From Pseudomonas sp. StFLB209 (lineage in GTDB: Bacteria > Pseudomonadota > Gammaproteobacteria > Pseudomonadales > Pseudomonadaceae): a DNA stretch of 64,000 bases. Under the pieces are notes generated by a model. That model was not told the DNA's origin, made no database searches, and saw nothing but the letters and a program-made list of their open reading frames with translations. Shown here one piece after another: positions 53,158 through 62,456 of this stretch. Each line of letters opens with the position of its first letter. Within the stretch, counting starts at the first letter, position 1. The stretch spans positions 62,001-126,000 of the forward strand of contig NZ_AP014637.1 in NCBI RefSeq assembly GCF_000829415.1, read 5' to 3'. A program made the translations under genes and the position numbers.

Positions 53158-53700
53158 TCAACCGCGCTCGCCGGCCAGCCATTGCAATTTCACTTCATGC
53201 TGGCCCCGGTCGTCGGTCACAAACACCTCGCCATCAGAGATCATGACGTCCCACTTGATGACCCGCGGCATGTCTTTGGCCAGAACTTCCAGAACGTCCT
53301 GCGGCACCGCAGCGATGCTGACGTTCTTGAGGCTTTTCGCTCCAGCGACTACTTTTGTTTCCCAGACACGCAAGCTGCCATAGGCCAACAGGCTGGTGCG
53401 CTCGGTACGCCGTGAACACCAGGTCAGGCGCTCCAGATCAGGCTGGCCGACTTCGATCCAGTGCAGGACGCGGTCATCCAGGCTTTTTTCCCACAGCGCG
53501 GGCTCGTCTACTTCAGACAGGCCACGACCGAAGGCCAGTTGTTCGTTGTACCACAGGGCATAGGCCAGCAAACGGACGGCCATGCGCTCTTCGGTCTCGG
53601 ACGGATGACGGGCGATGGTCTGCTTGACGCTCTGGTAAATATTGCGATCGATGTCGGTGAGGTTGAGTTCGAATTTATAGGTGGTCGACGGCTGGGCCAT
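53158..53700 (-). CDS. yaeQ: YaeQ family protein
   Basis: Protein of 180 residues with the YaeQ start (MAQPSTTYKFELNLTDIDR) and the conserved RTERTSLLAYG and PRVIKWDVMISDGEVFV segments. The fold is nuclease-like (PD-(D/E)XK) but the function is unclear. ATG at 53700 is the family start. It precedes recJ and probably shares its transcript. Confidence 0.92.
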   Translation of the reverse strand: MAQPSTTYKFELNLTDIDRNIYQSVKQTIARHPSETEERMAVRLLAYALWYNEQLAFGRGLSEVDEPALWEKSLDDRVLHWIEVGQPDLERLTWCSRRTERTSLLAYGSLRVWETKVVAGAKSLKNVSIAAVPQDVLEVLAKDMPRVIKWDVMISDGEVFVTDDRGQHEVKLQWLAGERG

Positions 53701-53870
53701 GGACGGGCTTCCGGAGCAGGAGAAAGCCGATAAGTCTACCCGATGCGCAGGCGGTGAACGACCACATCCGGGCGGACTCAAAGTTGTCAGACAAAAACTG
53801 CAAAATCCACTGGCTTAATCCGCATGGTTGATGCAATTTGAATTACTTTCCCGGAGGTTGAGTTTCACGC

Positions 53871-54755
53871 ATGTGTCTTGGCGCCGCACCCTTTGCACGC
53901 TTGCGTCTGGCTGTCTGCCTGTTGCTGTTGGGTCTTGGCACACTGCCTGGAACCAGCCAGGCCAAAGACACGCTGATCTGGCTGATGCGCGATATGCCTC
54001 CGGTGACCATTTTTAGCGGCCCTGATCAGGGTCAGGGCGCTATCGACAAGCTCATGCCGCTGCTGATCGCGCGTATGCCCCAGTACGATCATCTGTTAAT
54101 GCGCGTCAACCGCGCGCGCGGCCTGCAGATGCTCAACGAACCCAGCTTCACCTGCGACCCCACCTTGCTGTGGACCGCTGAGCGGGCGAAGAAAATCATC
54201 TATTCCATCCCCACCTATGCCGTATTTGCCAATGGCCTGACCGTGCGCAAGGACGATCTGGCGCGTTTCACGCCCTTCATTGCCAACCGGCAAATTGATC
54301 TGAAGGCCCTGCTGGCCAGCAAGACCGCCAAAATCGGGGTGGTCGCAGGCCGCAGCTACGGTCCGGTGATCGATGAGATCCTGAGTCAAGTGCCCGAAGA
54401 AGAGATCTCGTCGCATTACGGTAACGATGCGATTGGCAGCATGCTGCAGATGCAGCGCCTGAGCCGGATCCAGGCGATGATCAGCTATTGGCCGGAAGCT
54501 CGCTATCAGGCGCTGCAACAAGGGATTCGCGAAACCGAACTGGTGTTTCTACCGGTCAAGGATGCTCCCAAGTATCAGTTCACTCACATTGGCTGCTCTG
54601 ATACCGAGCAAGGGCGCGAAGCCATGGCGATCATCAACCGGGAAATGCGCGTATTGCGCGAAGAAAAGCTGATCGAGCTGTATGCAGAGTGGCTGGACCC
54701 GAAACGGCGTGCAGAATACCTGCAGGACGCCAAGACGTTCTTCATCGATAAATAG
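53871..54755 (+). CDS. TIGR02285-type periplasmic binding protein
   Basis: Secreted protein of 294 residues. Signal peptide (cleaved after SQA near residue 31) and an SBP_bac_3-like fold with the family start LIWLMRDMPPVTIF and MLNEPSFTCDPTLLWTAER. Two cysteines are in the mature part (FTCDP and HIGCSD). The ligand is unknown. GGAGG is 12 nt before the ATG, rather far. It is a single gene, with no transporter or kinase beside it. Confidence 0.82.
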   Translation: MCLGAAPFARLRLAVCLLLLGLGTLPGTSQAKDTLIWLMRDMPPVTIFSGPDQGQGAIDKLMPLLIARMPQYDHLLMRVNRARGLQMLNEPSFTCDPTLLWTAERAKKIIYSIPTYAVFANGLTVRKDDLARFTPFIANRQIDLKALLASKTAKIGVVAGRSYGPVIDEILSQVPEEEISSHYGNDAIGSMLQMQRLSRIQAMISYWPEARYQALQQGIRETELVFLPVKDAPKYQFTHIGCSDTEQGREAMAIINREMRVLREEKLIELYAEWLDPKRRAEYLQDAKTFFIDK

Positions 54756-54757
54756 TC

Positions 54758-54781
54758 AAAAAGAAACCCCGAGCAGCGGGG
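54758..54781 (-). terminator. Terminator of the DUF3509 gene
   Basis: On the minus strand CCCCG-CTGCT-CGGGG is followed by TTTCTTTTT. It also lies just after the plus-strand binding-protein gene. Confidence 0.75.
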
Positions 54782-54909
54782 ATGACTGGTCGGGGTAAAC
54801 CTTGGACCTGTAAAGGGCCAGACGGCAGGTAGCAATCACCGGAGCACAATGATCGTTCCTGCCATACCTGATCAGAACCCGATCCGGGCAGAAGGTTCCT
54901 GCCGGCCGA

Positions 54910-55206
54910 TCAGGCAAAAACCGGTGCAGTGACCAGTGGACGATTTGCGCTGGCATTGCGCATGGCAGCAATCACACACGGCTCGATACGCCCCTCGGCC
55001 ACCAGCAAATCACGATGCAGGCCATCGACCACGTCAGTCAGCAACAGTCTGTCACGCAACTGGTCGGCGCTGAAACTGCGCTCGATTACCACGGTGCCGC
55101 AGACATCCTTGAGGGTCACCAGCCGCTCGCCCCGCAGGCCAGCCGTGCCGATGCTGACCTGATAAGGGGCCAGCGCTTCGCTTAGCAGCAAACTGATATT
55201 TTCCAT
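54910..55206 (-). CDS. DUF3509 protein
   Basis: Protein of 98 residues (MENISLLLSEALAPYQVSIG at its start) of the Pseudomonas-specific DUF3509 family; function unknown. It has no signal or membrane segment. ATG at 55206 is chosen over an upstream ATG at 55236, matching family members. Confidence 0.8.
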   Translation of the reverse strand: MENISLLLSEALAPYQVSIGTAGLRGERLVTLKDVCGTVVIERSFSADQLRDRLLLTDVVDGLHRDLLVAEGRIEPCVIAAMRNASANRPLVTAPVFA

Positions 55207-55363
55207 CTTGATCACCCCTCGATTATTTGAATGCAAAAGATGCTTATCAATGACCAGCGTTCATTACAGAAAGTTCTAATGCCAAGCAGGACTCCATCCC
55301 CGTCAATCGAGCATGCCTGTGAAATGTGACAGGGAAAAAACCGCGGCCGCCGATCAACATTGA

Positions 55364-57556
55364 TCAGCATCGCCCCGCCACCGGGTCACACGCGCACGCC
55401 TGGCCCGGTCGCTGCTGGGCGTGACCTGTGTGCTGCTCATACTGCCGGCGCAGTTGTTCAAGCTCACGCTCCAGGTGTTTACGGTCGCTGATGTCCACCC
55501 AGCCACCCAACAGCCCCTGCAAGCGACCGTCTGCTGCGTAGAACGGCACGCTCCATTGCCAGGCATCCACGCGGCGGCCATTGAGTTCGAAGGTCCGTTC
55601 GACGAACACCGGCTGGCGACTCTCAAGCAACTGCAGGTAGTCGGCGTGCATTCGTTCAGCGAGCTGGCGCGGCAACAGCTCGATATCAATCAGCCGTCGT
55701 CCCTGCATATGCTCGACGCCGATCTCGAAAAACTGCTCGTAGCTGCGATTGCACGATACCAGGCGGCCCTGCAGGTCACGCACATAGACCGGCATGGGCA
55801 TGGCATCGAACAACGCTTGCTTGAACGCCAGTTGGTCATTGAGTTGCGCCTCAACCTGGCGACGCTGAGCGGCCTGAATGCGCAAACGGCTATTACAGGC
55901 CAGCAAAACCAGACCCAGCAGCAGGGTCAGGACAACGCTCCAGACCAGCCATTGAGGAATGCGACTCCAGAGTGACGGCTGCGGCAGGCTGGCACTCAGC
56001 CATTTGGTGCGGATCGTACGCATCTCGCTCACCGGAAAAGCCTCCAGCGCCTTATTGAGGATGCTCAACAGCTCGGGATGCGACCTGGCCACCGCGAAGC
56101 GATCCGGCGACCATTTGCCATCGACGCTGCGGCCAACCTTGAGTTTCTCGGAACTGAACAGATACGCCCCGGCCTCGTTCTGGATCGTGACATGGGCCTG
56201 GCCCTTCTCGACCAGCTCACGGGCCTGGGCGTAGGTCTCTACCAGGCGCAGCTGGATATTGGGGTAGTTTTGCCGAATTTCGCTTTCCAGCGCATGCCGG
56301 GCGGGCAAGGCCAGAATGCGGTCACCCAGCTGCGCGAGGCTGGCAGGTGAAGCATCGCCGCGCCGGACCACAAATACCCAATTGTTCCCACCGAATGAGT
56401 AGGTAAAGTTGAGAAACACTTTACGCTCCGGGTTCTCTGCCAAGGTGGTGTTCAACTCGGCCTCGCCACGGTTCAGGGCGTCCAGGCTGGCCAGGGTAGA
56501 CGGCATGCTCTGGTGAACGAACTGCAAGCCGGTCATCCGCGAGATCCGCGCCAGGACATCAGCATTGAGCCCCACCCAGCGGCCCTGTTCGTCACGATAG
56601 ATATAAGGCGGGTGCTCGGTGGTCGCCACGGTGATGCGCGGGTGCCTGGCCAACCAACTGCGCTCAAGGCTGCTCAGGGCAATACGCTGCTCACCCAGGT
56701 ACGCATTCAGCCCGGCGGTCCAGCGCGCCTGCACCTCACGCTCAAGGTGTACATCCAGGCTCGCCAGCGCCTGGTCCACAAGCCCCTTCAGACGTCGCCC
56801 ATCTGCGCGCAACGCAAAAGCAAAACCATGGGGTGCCAACGCGCTTTCAAAATGCACCTGCAACGCCAGATAGGGACGCATGCTCAGGTAGGAACGAACC
56901 ACGACGTCATTGCCGATAAGTACATCCACCTCTTGCTGCCTCAGTGCCTCCATGGCGCTATAGAGACCGGGAGCCAGAATGATCTGGCTGTCCGGGTAGA
57001 GCCTCTGGAGTGCTTGCGGATCGGCATAATCGTCCAGCACGACGATCTTTTTGCCGGCTAACCCTTGGGCGGGCGGCAGCGCGCTGCGGTGCCCGACCAC
57101 CACCGCGCGGTCAGGCATGTAAGCACGTGAAAAGGCCAGCCCGGCCTGCCCACGCTCAAAGCAGCTGGCGCTACTGAGCAGGTCGATGCTGCCATCACGC
57201 AGGGCATCGATGGCATCGTCACGCTGGCTGAACCCCTTGAGCTGAACAGGCATATTCAGCTTGCCAGCGAGCAGGCTCAGGTAGTCTGCGCTGACGCCCT
57301 GATAGCGGTTGCCATCCGTGGTGATATCGATCGGTTCGTTATCAGCAACGACGATGCCTACCCGCAGCGCTTTACGCAGATCAAGCCACTGTCGGTCACT
57401 GGCGTTGAGCGCCAGCGGCTGAACGGGTTCAAACGGCGCGGCCAGGGTGAACGGTAAACTCTGCCCGGCACCCGCTACCGCGCTGAACAGCAGCAGCGCC
57501 AGCAGCACCAGTAACATGGCTGGCCACCTGTGGCGCTGCGCTTCGCTGACCGTCAC
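55364..57556 (-). CDS. BvgS-like double periplasmic-binding/PAS receptor lacking the kinase
   Basis: Protein of about 730 residues. A signal anchor (MLLVLLALLLFSAVAGA) is followed by two SBP_bac_3 domains (about 60-290 and 310-530), a transmembrane helix (PQWLVWSVVLTLLLGLVLLA, about 550-570) and a PAS domain (about 600-700, FDAMPMPVYVRDLQGRLVSC). This is the front half of a BvgS-type hybrid kinase, but the frame stops soon after DISDRKHLERELEQLRRQ in an unusual Cys-rich tail (ACACDPVAGRC). No kinase sequence follows in any frame before the DUF3509 gene. GTG at 57556 has AAGGA 9 nt upstream; GTG at 57589 is also open. Confidence 0.82.
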   Translation of the reverse strand: MTVSEAQRHRWPAMLLVLLALLLFSAVAGAGQSLPFTLAAPFEPVQPLALNASDRQWLDLRKALRVGIVVADNEPIDITTDGNRYQGVSADYLSLLAGKLNMPVQLKGFSQRDDAIDALRDGSIDLLSSASCFERGQAGLAFSRAYMPDRAVVVGHRSALPPAQGLAGKKIVVLDDYADPQALQRLYPDSQIILAPGLYSAMEALRQQEVDVLIGNDVVVRSYLSMRPYLALQVHFESALAPHGFAFALRADGRRLKGLVDQALASLDVHLEREVQARWTAGLNAYLGEQRIALSSLERSWLARHPRITVATTEHPPYIYRDEQGRWVGLNADVLARISRMTGLQFVHQSMPSTLASLDALNRGEAELNTTLAENPERKVFLNFTYSFGGNNWVFVVRRGDASPASLAQLGDRILALPARHALESEIRQNYPNIQLRLVETYAQARELVEKGQAHVTIQNEAGAYLFSSEKLKVGRSVDGKWSPDRFAVARSHPELLSILNKALEAFPVSEMRTIRTKWLSASLPQPSLWSRIPQWLVWSVVLTLLLGLVLLACNSRLRIQAAQRRQVEAQLNDQLAFKQALFDAMPMPVYVRDLQGRLVSCNRSYEQFFEIGVEHMQGRRLIDIELLPRQLAERMHADYLQLLESRQPVFVERTFELNGRRVDAWQWSVPFYAADGRLQGLLGGWVDISDRKHLERELEQLRRQYEQHTGHAQQRPGQACACDPVAGRC

Positions 57557-57647
57557 AACGACCGGTCCTTGTCTGCTCACCTGCTTCACTGCCGCTCACT
57601 CTTGCCGGATCACTCGAAAGGCAGAGTTTGGCATGCGCAAACAAGAA

Positions 57648-57667
57648 GGCCCGCCAGATGGCGGGCC
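57648..57667 (-). terminator. Terminator of thrC
   Basis: GGCCCGCC-ATCT-GGCGGGCC on the minus strand followed by TTCTTGTTT, 24 nt after the thrC stop. Confidence 0.85.
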
Positions 57668-57690
57668 CCAAGTGTTACACAACGATACCG

Positions 57691-59100
57691 TCAGAGTGGC
57701 TTGCCACGGTTGCCGTGCTGGCTGACAAACGCCTGTACCGCTTTCAGGTCGTTGGGCAACACTGTGCAGCGCTCTTCACGCTGGAACAGGTCAGACAGGT
57801 GGGCAGGCAACTCAAGCGCCTTGCCGACACCGGCCTTCTCTACCGCTTCAGGGAATTTCACCGGGTGTGCTGTACCCAGCACGACCATTGGGATGTCCAG
57901 GCTGCGACGGCACTCGCGGGCCGCACGAACACCGATGGCAGTGTGCGGATCAAGGACTTCACCGGTACGGGCGAAGACCTCAGCGATGGTCTCACAGGTC
58001 TGCTCGTCGCTGACCGCCAGCGAGTCGAACAGCTTGCGGGTTTCAGTCCAGCGATCCTGTTCGACGCTGAACCCGCCACCTTGCTTGAAGGTGTCCATCA
58101 GTTCGGCAATGGCGGCACCATTGCGGCCGTGCATGTCGAACAGCAGACGCTCGAAGTTCGACGAGACCATGATGTCCATCGACGGCGACAGGGTCGGATG
58201 CAAGGCATCCTTGACGTACTGATTGCCGCTCATGAAGCGGTGCAGGATATCGTTGCGGTTGGTGGCGACGATCAACTGGTTGACCGGCAGACCCATGTTG
58301 CGCGCCAGGTAGCCGGCGAAGATATCGCCGAAGTTACCGGTTGGCACCGAGAACGACACCGAACGCGCCGGGCCGCCCAATTGCAGCGCTGCATGGAAGT
58401 AGTAGACGATCTGGGCCATGATCCGCGCCCAGTTGATCGAGTTGACCGCGACCAGCCGCGTACCTTTGAGGAAGTCCTGGTCAGCGAAGCTGGCCTTGAC
58501 CATTTCCTGGCAGTCGTCGAAGTTGCCGTCGATAGCGATGTTGTGGATGTTATCGCCCAGGATGGTGGTCATCTGCCGGCGCTGCACGTCCGACACCCGG
58601 TTATTGGGGTGCAGGATGAAGATGTCGACGTTGTCGCAACGGCGGCAACCTTCAATGGCCGCAGAACCGGTATCACCGCTGGTCGCACCGACAATCACCA
58701 CGCGCTCGCCACGCTTGACCAGCACGTGATCGAGCAGGCGGCCGAGCAACTGCAGGGCGAAATCCTTGAACGCCAGGGTCGGGCCATGGAACAGCTCCAA
58801 CACCCATTCGTTGCTGTCGAGCTGACGCAGCGGTGCCACCGCGCTGTGCGCGAACACACCGTAGGTTTCTTCGAGAATTTTTTTGAAGTCGGCATCGGCG
58901 ATGCTGCCTTCGACGAACGGGCGCATCACCCGGAACGCCAGTTCGTGGTACGGCAGGCCGGCCCAGGAGGCAATTTCTTCCTGAGTGAAGCGTGGCAGGT
59001 TTTCCGGGACATACAGACCGCCATCACTGGCCAGACCGGCCAGCAATACGTCTTCGAAATTCAACGCCGGGGCTTTGCCGCGAGTACTGATATAACGCAT
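57691..59100 (-). CDS. thrC: Threonine synthase
   Basis: PLP enzyme of 469 residues that converts O-phosphohomoserine to threonine. The family start MRYISTRG and the PLP-lysine motif TLAFKDFALQ are present, as is the phosphate-binding GATSGDTGSAA. ATG at 59100 is the conserved start. It follows hom, with a GCAAGCTGCAAG repeat between them. Confidence 0.97.
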   Translation of the reverse strand: MRYISTRGKAPALNFEDVLLAGLASDGGLYVPENLPRFTQEEIASWAGLPYHELAFRVMRPFVEGSIADADFKKILEETYGVFAHSAVAPLRQLDSNEWVLELFHGPTLAFKDFALQLLGRLLDHVLVKRGERVVIVGATSGDTGSAAIEGCRRCDNVDIFILHPNNRVSDVQRRQMTTILGDNIHNIAIDGNFDDCQEMVKASFADQDFLKGTRLVAVNSINWARIMAQIVYYFHAALQLGGPARSVSFSVPTGNFGDIFAGYLARNMGLPVNQLIVATNRNDILHRFMSGNQYVKDALHPTLSPSMDIMVSSNFERLLFDMHGRNGAAIAELMDTFKQGGGFSVEQDRWTETRKLFDSLAVSDEQTCETIAEVFARTGEVLDPHTAIGVRAARECRRSLDIPMVVLGTAHPVKFPEAVEKAGVGKALELPAHLSDLFQREERCTVLPNDLKAVQAFVSQHGNRGKPL

Positions 59101-59120
59101 GGGTGCAAACCTTTGGTTTG

Positions 59121-59203
59121 AGCTGCAAGCTCCAAGCCTCAAGCTGCAAGCCGAAACGTGACCGGCTTCATCTTGCAGCTTGCAGCTTACGGCTTGAAGC
59201 TGC
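59121..59203. repeat. AAGCTGCAAGC inverted repeat between hom and thrC
   Basis: Imperfect long hairpin built from several GCTGCAAGC / GCTTGCAGC words, related to the repeat at 3482-3524. Sitting inside an operon, it may tune hom-thrC transcript levels. Confidence 0.65.
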
Positions 59204-59205
59204 TC

Positions 59206-60510
59206 TTAGTTAAGGTGTTCGACGCGGATGCGGACCACAGGGCCGACGACATCCTGCAAGGCTTCCAGGGCTTCGATGGCATCGTTGATACGCTGCTCCA
59301 CGACTTCGTGGGTCAGCAGGATCATCGGCACCAGGCCATCCTGTTCCTCGACCTCTTTTTGCATGATCGATTCGATATTGATACCGCGCTCGGACAGGAT
59401 GCTCGCCACCTGAGCCAGTACGCCCGGATGGTCCTTGGCCTGGATCCGCAGGTAGTAGGCGCTTTCACAGGCCTCGATCGGCAGGATCGGATGGGTCGAC
59501 AACGAGTCAGGCTGGAAGGCCAGGTGCGGCACGCGATTGGTCGGATCGGAAGTCATGGCACGCACCACGTCCACCAGGTCGGCTACCACCGACGATGCAG
59601 TCGGCTCCATGCCGGCGCCGGCGCCGTAGAACAGGGTAGAGCCCGACGCGTCGCCGTTGACCATTACGGCATTCATCACGCCATTGACGTTGGCCAGCAG
59701 ACGGTCAGCCGGAATCAGGGTCGGGTGCACGCGCAGTTCAATGCCCTGCTCGGTGCTACGCGCCACGCCCAGGTGCTTGATCCGGTAGCCCAGCGCTTCG
59801 GCGTAGTTGACGTCAGCGGTGGTCAGTTTGGTGATGCCTTCGGTGTAGGCCTTGTCGAACTGCAGCGGAATGCCAAAGGCGATGGACGCCAGAATGGTCA
59901 GCTTGTGCGCCGCATCGATGCCTTCGACGTCGAAGGTCGGGTCGGCTTCGGCATAACCTAGGGCCTGGGCTTCAGCCAGAACGTCCGGGAAGGTACGGCC
60001 TTTTTCACGCATTTCGGTGAGGATGAAGTTACCGGTGCCGTTGATGATACCGGCCACCCAGTTGATGCGGTTGGCCGACAGGCCTTCACGGATCGCCTTG
60101 ATCACCGGAATACCACCGGCGACAGCAGCTTCAAAGGCCACGATCACACCCTTCTCGCGGGCGCGGGCGAAGATCTCGTTGCCGTGTACAGCAATCAGTG
60201 CCTTGTTGGCGGTGACGACGTGCTTGCCATTGTCGATGGCCTTGAGCACCAGTTCACGGGCAACGGTGTAGCCGCCGATCAGTTCGACAACCACGTCGAT
60301 CTCAGGGTTGCTGACCACCTCGAACACGTCGCTGGTGGTCGGGGTACCGGCAAGCTGGCAATTGGGGTTGGGTGTACGAACCGCAATCTGCGCGACCTCA
60401 ATACCACGCCCGGCACGGCGGGCGATCTCCTCGGCGTTGCGCTGAAGTACGTTAAAGGTACCGCCACCGACGGTACCCAGCCCACAAATGCCTACTTTGA
60501 CCGGTTTCAC
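59206..60510 (-). CDS. hom: Homoserine dehydrogenase
   Basis: Enzyme of 434 residues that reduces aspartate semialdehyde to homoserine. Rossmann motif GICGLGTVGGGT, catalytic region GTGNFILTEM with YAEADPTFDVEG, and a C-terminal ACT domain (about 350-430, HPGVLAQVASILSERGINI) for threonine feedback. The start is GTG at 60510, 7 nt after GGGGAG. It precedes thrC. Confidence 0.97.
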   Translation of the reverse strand: MKPVKVGICGLGTVGGGTFNVLQRNAEEIARRAGRGIEVAQIAVRTPNPNCQLAGTPTTSDVFEVVSNPEIDVVVELIGGYTVARELVLKAIDNGKHVVTANKALIAVHGNEIFARAREKGVIVAFEAAVAGGIPVIKAIREGLSANRINWVAGIINGTGNFILTEMREKGRTFPDVLAEAQALGYAEADPTFDVEGIDAAHKLTILASIAFGIPLQFDKAYTEGITKLTTADVNYAEALGYRIKHLGVARSTEQGIELRVHPTLIPADRLLANVNGVMNAVMVNGDASGSTLFYGAGAGMEPTASSVVADLVDVVRAMTSDPTNRVPHLAFQPDSLSTHPILPIEACESAYYLRIQAKDHPGVLAQVASILSERGINIESIMQKEVEEQDGLVPMILLTHEVVEQRINDAIEALEALQDVVGPVVRIRVEHLN

Positions 60511-60591
60511 TGATGAACTCCCCGTAAAGCGGTCGCCCCCTCGGGCAACCGCACAGAACAACTGCATGCACTGCAGCTGAAAAAATTTGAA

Positions 60592-61332
60592 TTATTTGGC
60601 GCCCAGCGCCAGCTTGGCCACCTGGGCCGCCGGCTGGTAACCCGGAATCACCTGGCCGTCAGCCAGAACGATGGCCGGGGTACCGTTCACACCAATCGAC
60701 TGACCGATCTGGAACTGTTTGCCGACCGGATTATCGCACTTGGCTGCCTTGATATTCTTGCCTTCGACCATCTGGTCCATGGCCAGCTTGCGGTCCTTGG
60801 AGCACCAGACCGCCTGCAACTGCTGGTCACCCGGCGAACCCAGCCCCTGACGCGGGAAGGCCACGTAGCGAACTTCGACACCCAGCTTGTTCAACTGGCC
60901 GACTTCTTCATGAAGCTTGTGGCAGTACGGGCACGTGGTGTCGGTAAAGACAGTGATGTGCGACTTGGCTTCACCCACAGCCGGATAGACCACCATGTCG
61001 GCTGCCGGAATACCGTTGATGGTCTGGGCAATGGCCTTGCGCTCGGTCTTCTCGGTCAGGTTGACCGGTTTACCGTCCTGGATCTGGAACAGGTAACCCT
61101 GCACCACGAACTGGCCGTCGCCACTGGCATACAGCACACGGCCGCCCTTGAGCTTGACTTCATAGAGGCCATTGAAAGGGCTGCTGGCAATGCTTTCGAC
61201 CGGCAGTTCAAGTTCGAGGGAGTCCAGGGTCTTGCGAATGGCCTTTTCAGCGCCAGCGTCTGCCTGGGCGAAAAAGCTGAAAGTACTGAGCAGTACTGCG
61301 GCGGCGACAGCAAAAAAGGAAGGCAAACGCAT
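60592..61332 (-). CDS. dsbC: Thiol:disulfide interchange protein DsbC
   Basis: Periplasmic disulfide isomerase of 246 residues. Signal peptide (cleaved after FAQA near residue 24), N-terminal dimerisation domain (LPVESIASSPFNGLYEV) and thioredoxin domain with the CPYC active site (FTDTTCPYCHKLH). A second Cys pair lies in VWCSKD and KCDNP. The cis-Pro is in NGTPAIV. It follows xerD. Confidence 0.96.
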   Translation of the reverse strand: MRLPSFFAVAAAVLLSTFSFFAQADAGAEKAIRKTLDSLELELPVESIASSPFNGLYEVKLKGGRVLYASGDGQFVVQGYLFQIQDGKPVNLTEKTERKAIAQTINGIPAADMVVYPAVGEAKSHITVFTDTTCPYCHKLHEEVGQLNKLGVEVRYVAFPRQGLGSPGDQQLQAVWCSKDRKLAMDQMVEGKNIKAAKCDNPVGKQFQIGQSIGVNGTPAIVLADGQVIPGYQPAAQVAKLALGAK

Positions 61333-61455
61333 GAAAACTCCTATAACGGCGGACAGAATCGAGGGCATCCGACACTGCGGATCGTGCCTCGTTCCGCGGA
61401 ACCGCCAAAGCCTACCACATTACCCCGGCAAGACGGACCCGGACTGTCGGGCAAA

Positions 61456-62352
61456 TTATCCACGCGGATGATGGGTCGCATGCAGCTCCTGCAGGCGTGC
61501 CCGGGCGATATGGGTATAGATCTGGGTGGTGGACAAGTCACTATGGCCCAGCAGCATCTGCACCACCCGCAGGTCGGCACCGTGATTGAGCAAATGAGTC
61601 GCAAAAGCATGCCGCAAGGTGTGCGGCGACAATGACTTGTTGATGCCTGCCACCAGCGCATGCTGCTTGATCCGGTGCCAGAACGTCTGGCGGGTCATCT
61701 GCTCGCCGCGCAGGCTGGGAAACAGCACGTCGCTGGGACGCCCGTTGAGCAACTCGATACGGGCACCGCGCAAATAACGCTCGACCCAGACGATGGCTTC
61801 TTCGCCCATCGGCACCAGCCGCTCTTTACTGCCCTTGCCCATGACCCGCAGCACACCCTGACGCAGATTGACCTGCTCCAGAGTCAGGCCGATCAGCTCA
61901 CTGACTCGCAACCCGCAGGCGTACAGCACTTCGAGCATCGCCCGGTCGCGCTCACCAATCGGCTCGCCCAGGTCCGGCGCGGCCAGCAAGGCTTCGACGT
62001 CGGCTTCGGACAGCGACTTGGGCAATGGCTTGCCCAACTGCGGCATCTCGACTTGCAGGGTCGGGTCGACGGCGATCAGCTTTTCGCGCAACAGGTAGCG
62101 ATAAAAACCACGCAATCCTGAAAGCAGACGCGCCGTGGAACGCGGCTTGTAGCCGTTATCCACGCGCCAGGCCAGATGATCGAGAATCACCTCGCGGCCA
62201 GCCTCGGACAACTGCACATTGCGCTCGCTCAACCAGCCATTGAACAGCGTCAAATCACTGCGATAGGACTCGCGGGTGTTATCAGAGAGGCCTTTCTCCA
62301 GCCACAGGGCATCGAGAAAGCGGTCAATCAGAGGGTGATCCAGGGCAGGCAT
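61456..62352 (-). CDS. xerD: Site-specific tyrosine recombinase XerD
   Basis: Recombinase of 298 residues that resolves chromosome dimers at dif with XerC. Catalytic residues are all visible: Arg in CGLRVSEL, His-x-x-Arg in SPHTLRHAFATH, His in LLGHSDLSTTQ and Tyr in IYTHI. ATG at 62352 gives the standard start MPALDHPLIDRFLDALW; the frame is open upstream. A tnpB element has inserted about 100 bp upstream, possibly next to the promoter. Confidence 0.97.
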   Translation of the reverse strand: MPALDHPLIDRFLDALWLEKGLSDNTRESYRSDLTLFNGWLSERNVQLSEAGREVILDHLAWRVDNGYKPRSTARLLSGLRGFYRYLLREKLIAVDPTLQVEMPQLGKPLPKSLSEADVEALLAAPDLGEPIGERDRAMLEVLYACGLRVSELIGLTLEQVNLRQGVLRVMGKGSKERLVPMGEEAIVWVERYLRGARIELLNGRPSDVLFPSLRGEQMTRQTFWHRIKQHALVAGINKSLSPHTLRHAFATHLLNHGADLRVVQMLLGHSDLSTTQIYTHIARARLQELHATHHPRG

Positions 62353-62456
62353 TGCGGTTCGAGGCACACAGAAGAGGATGACAGACCCTACTACAAGACT
62401 TTCGGCAGATAAACGCAAGTCACCAAAAAGATCCCGCAGCCATGGGACTGCCTGAC

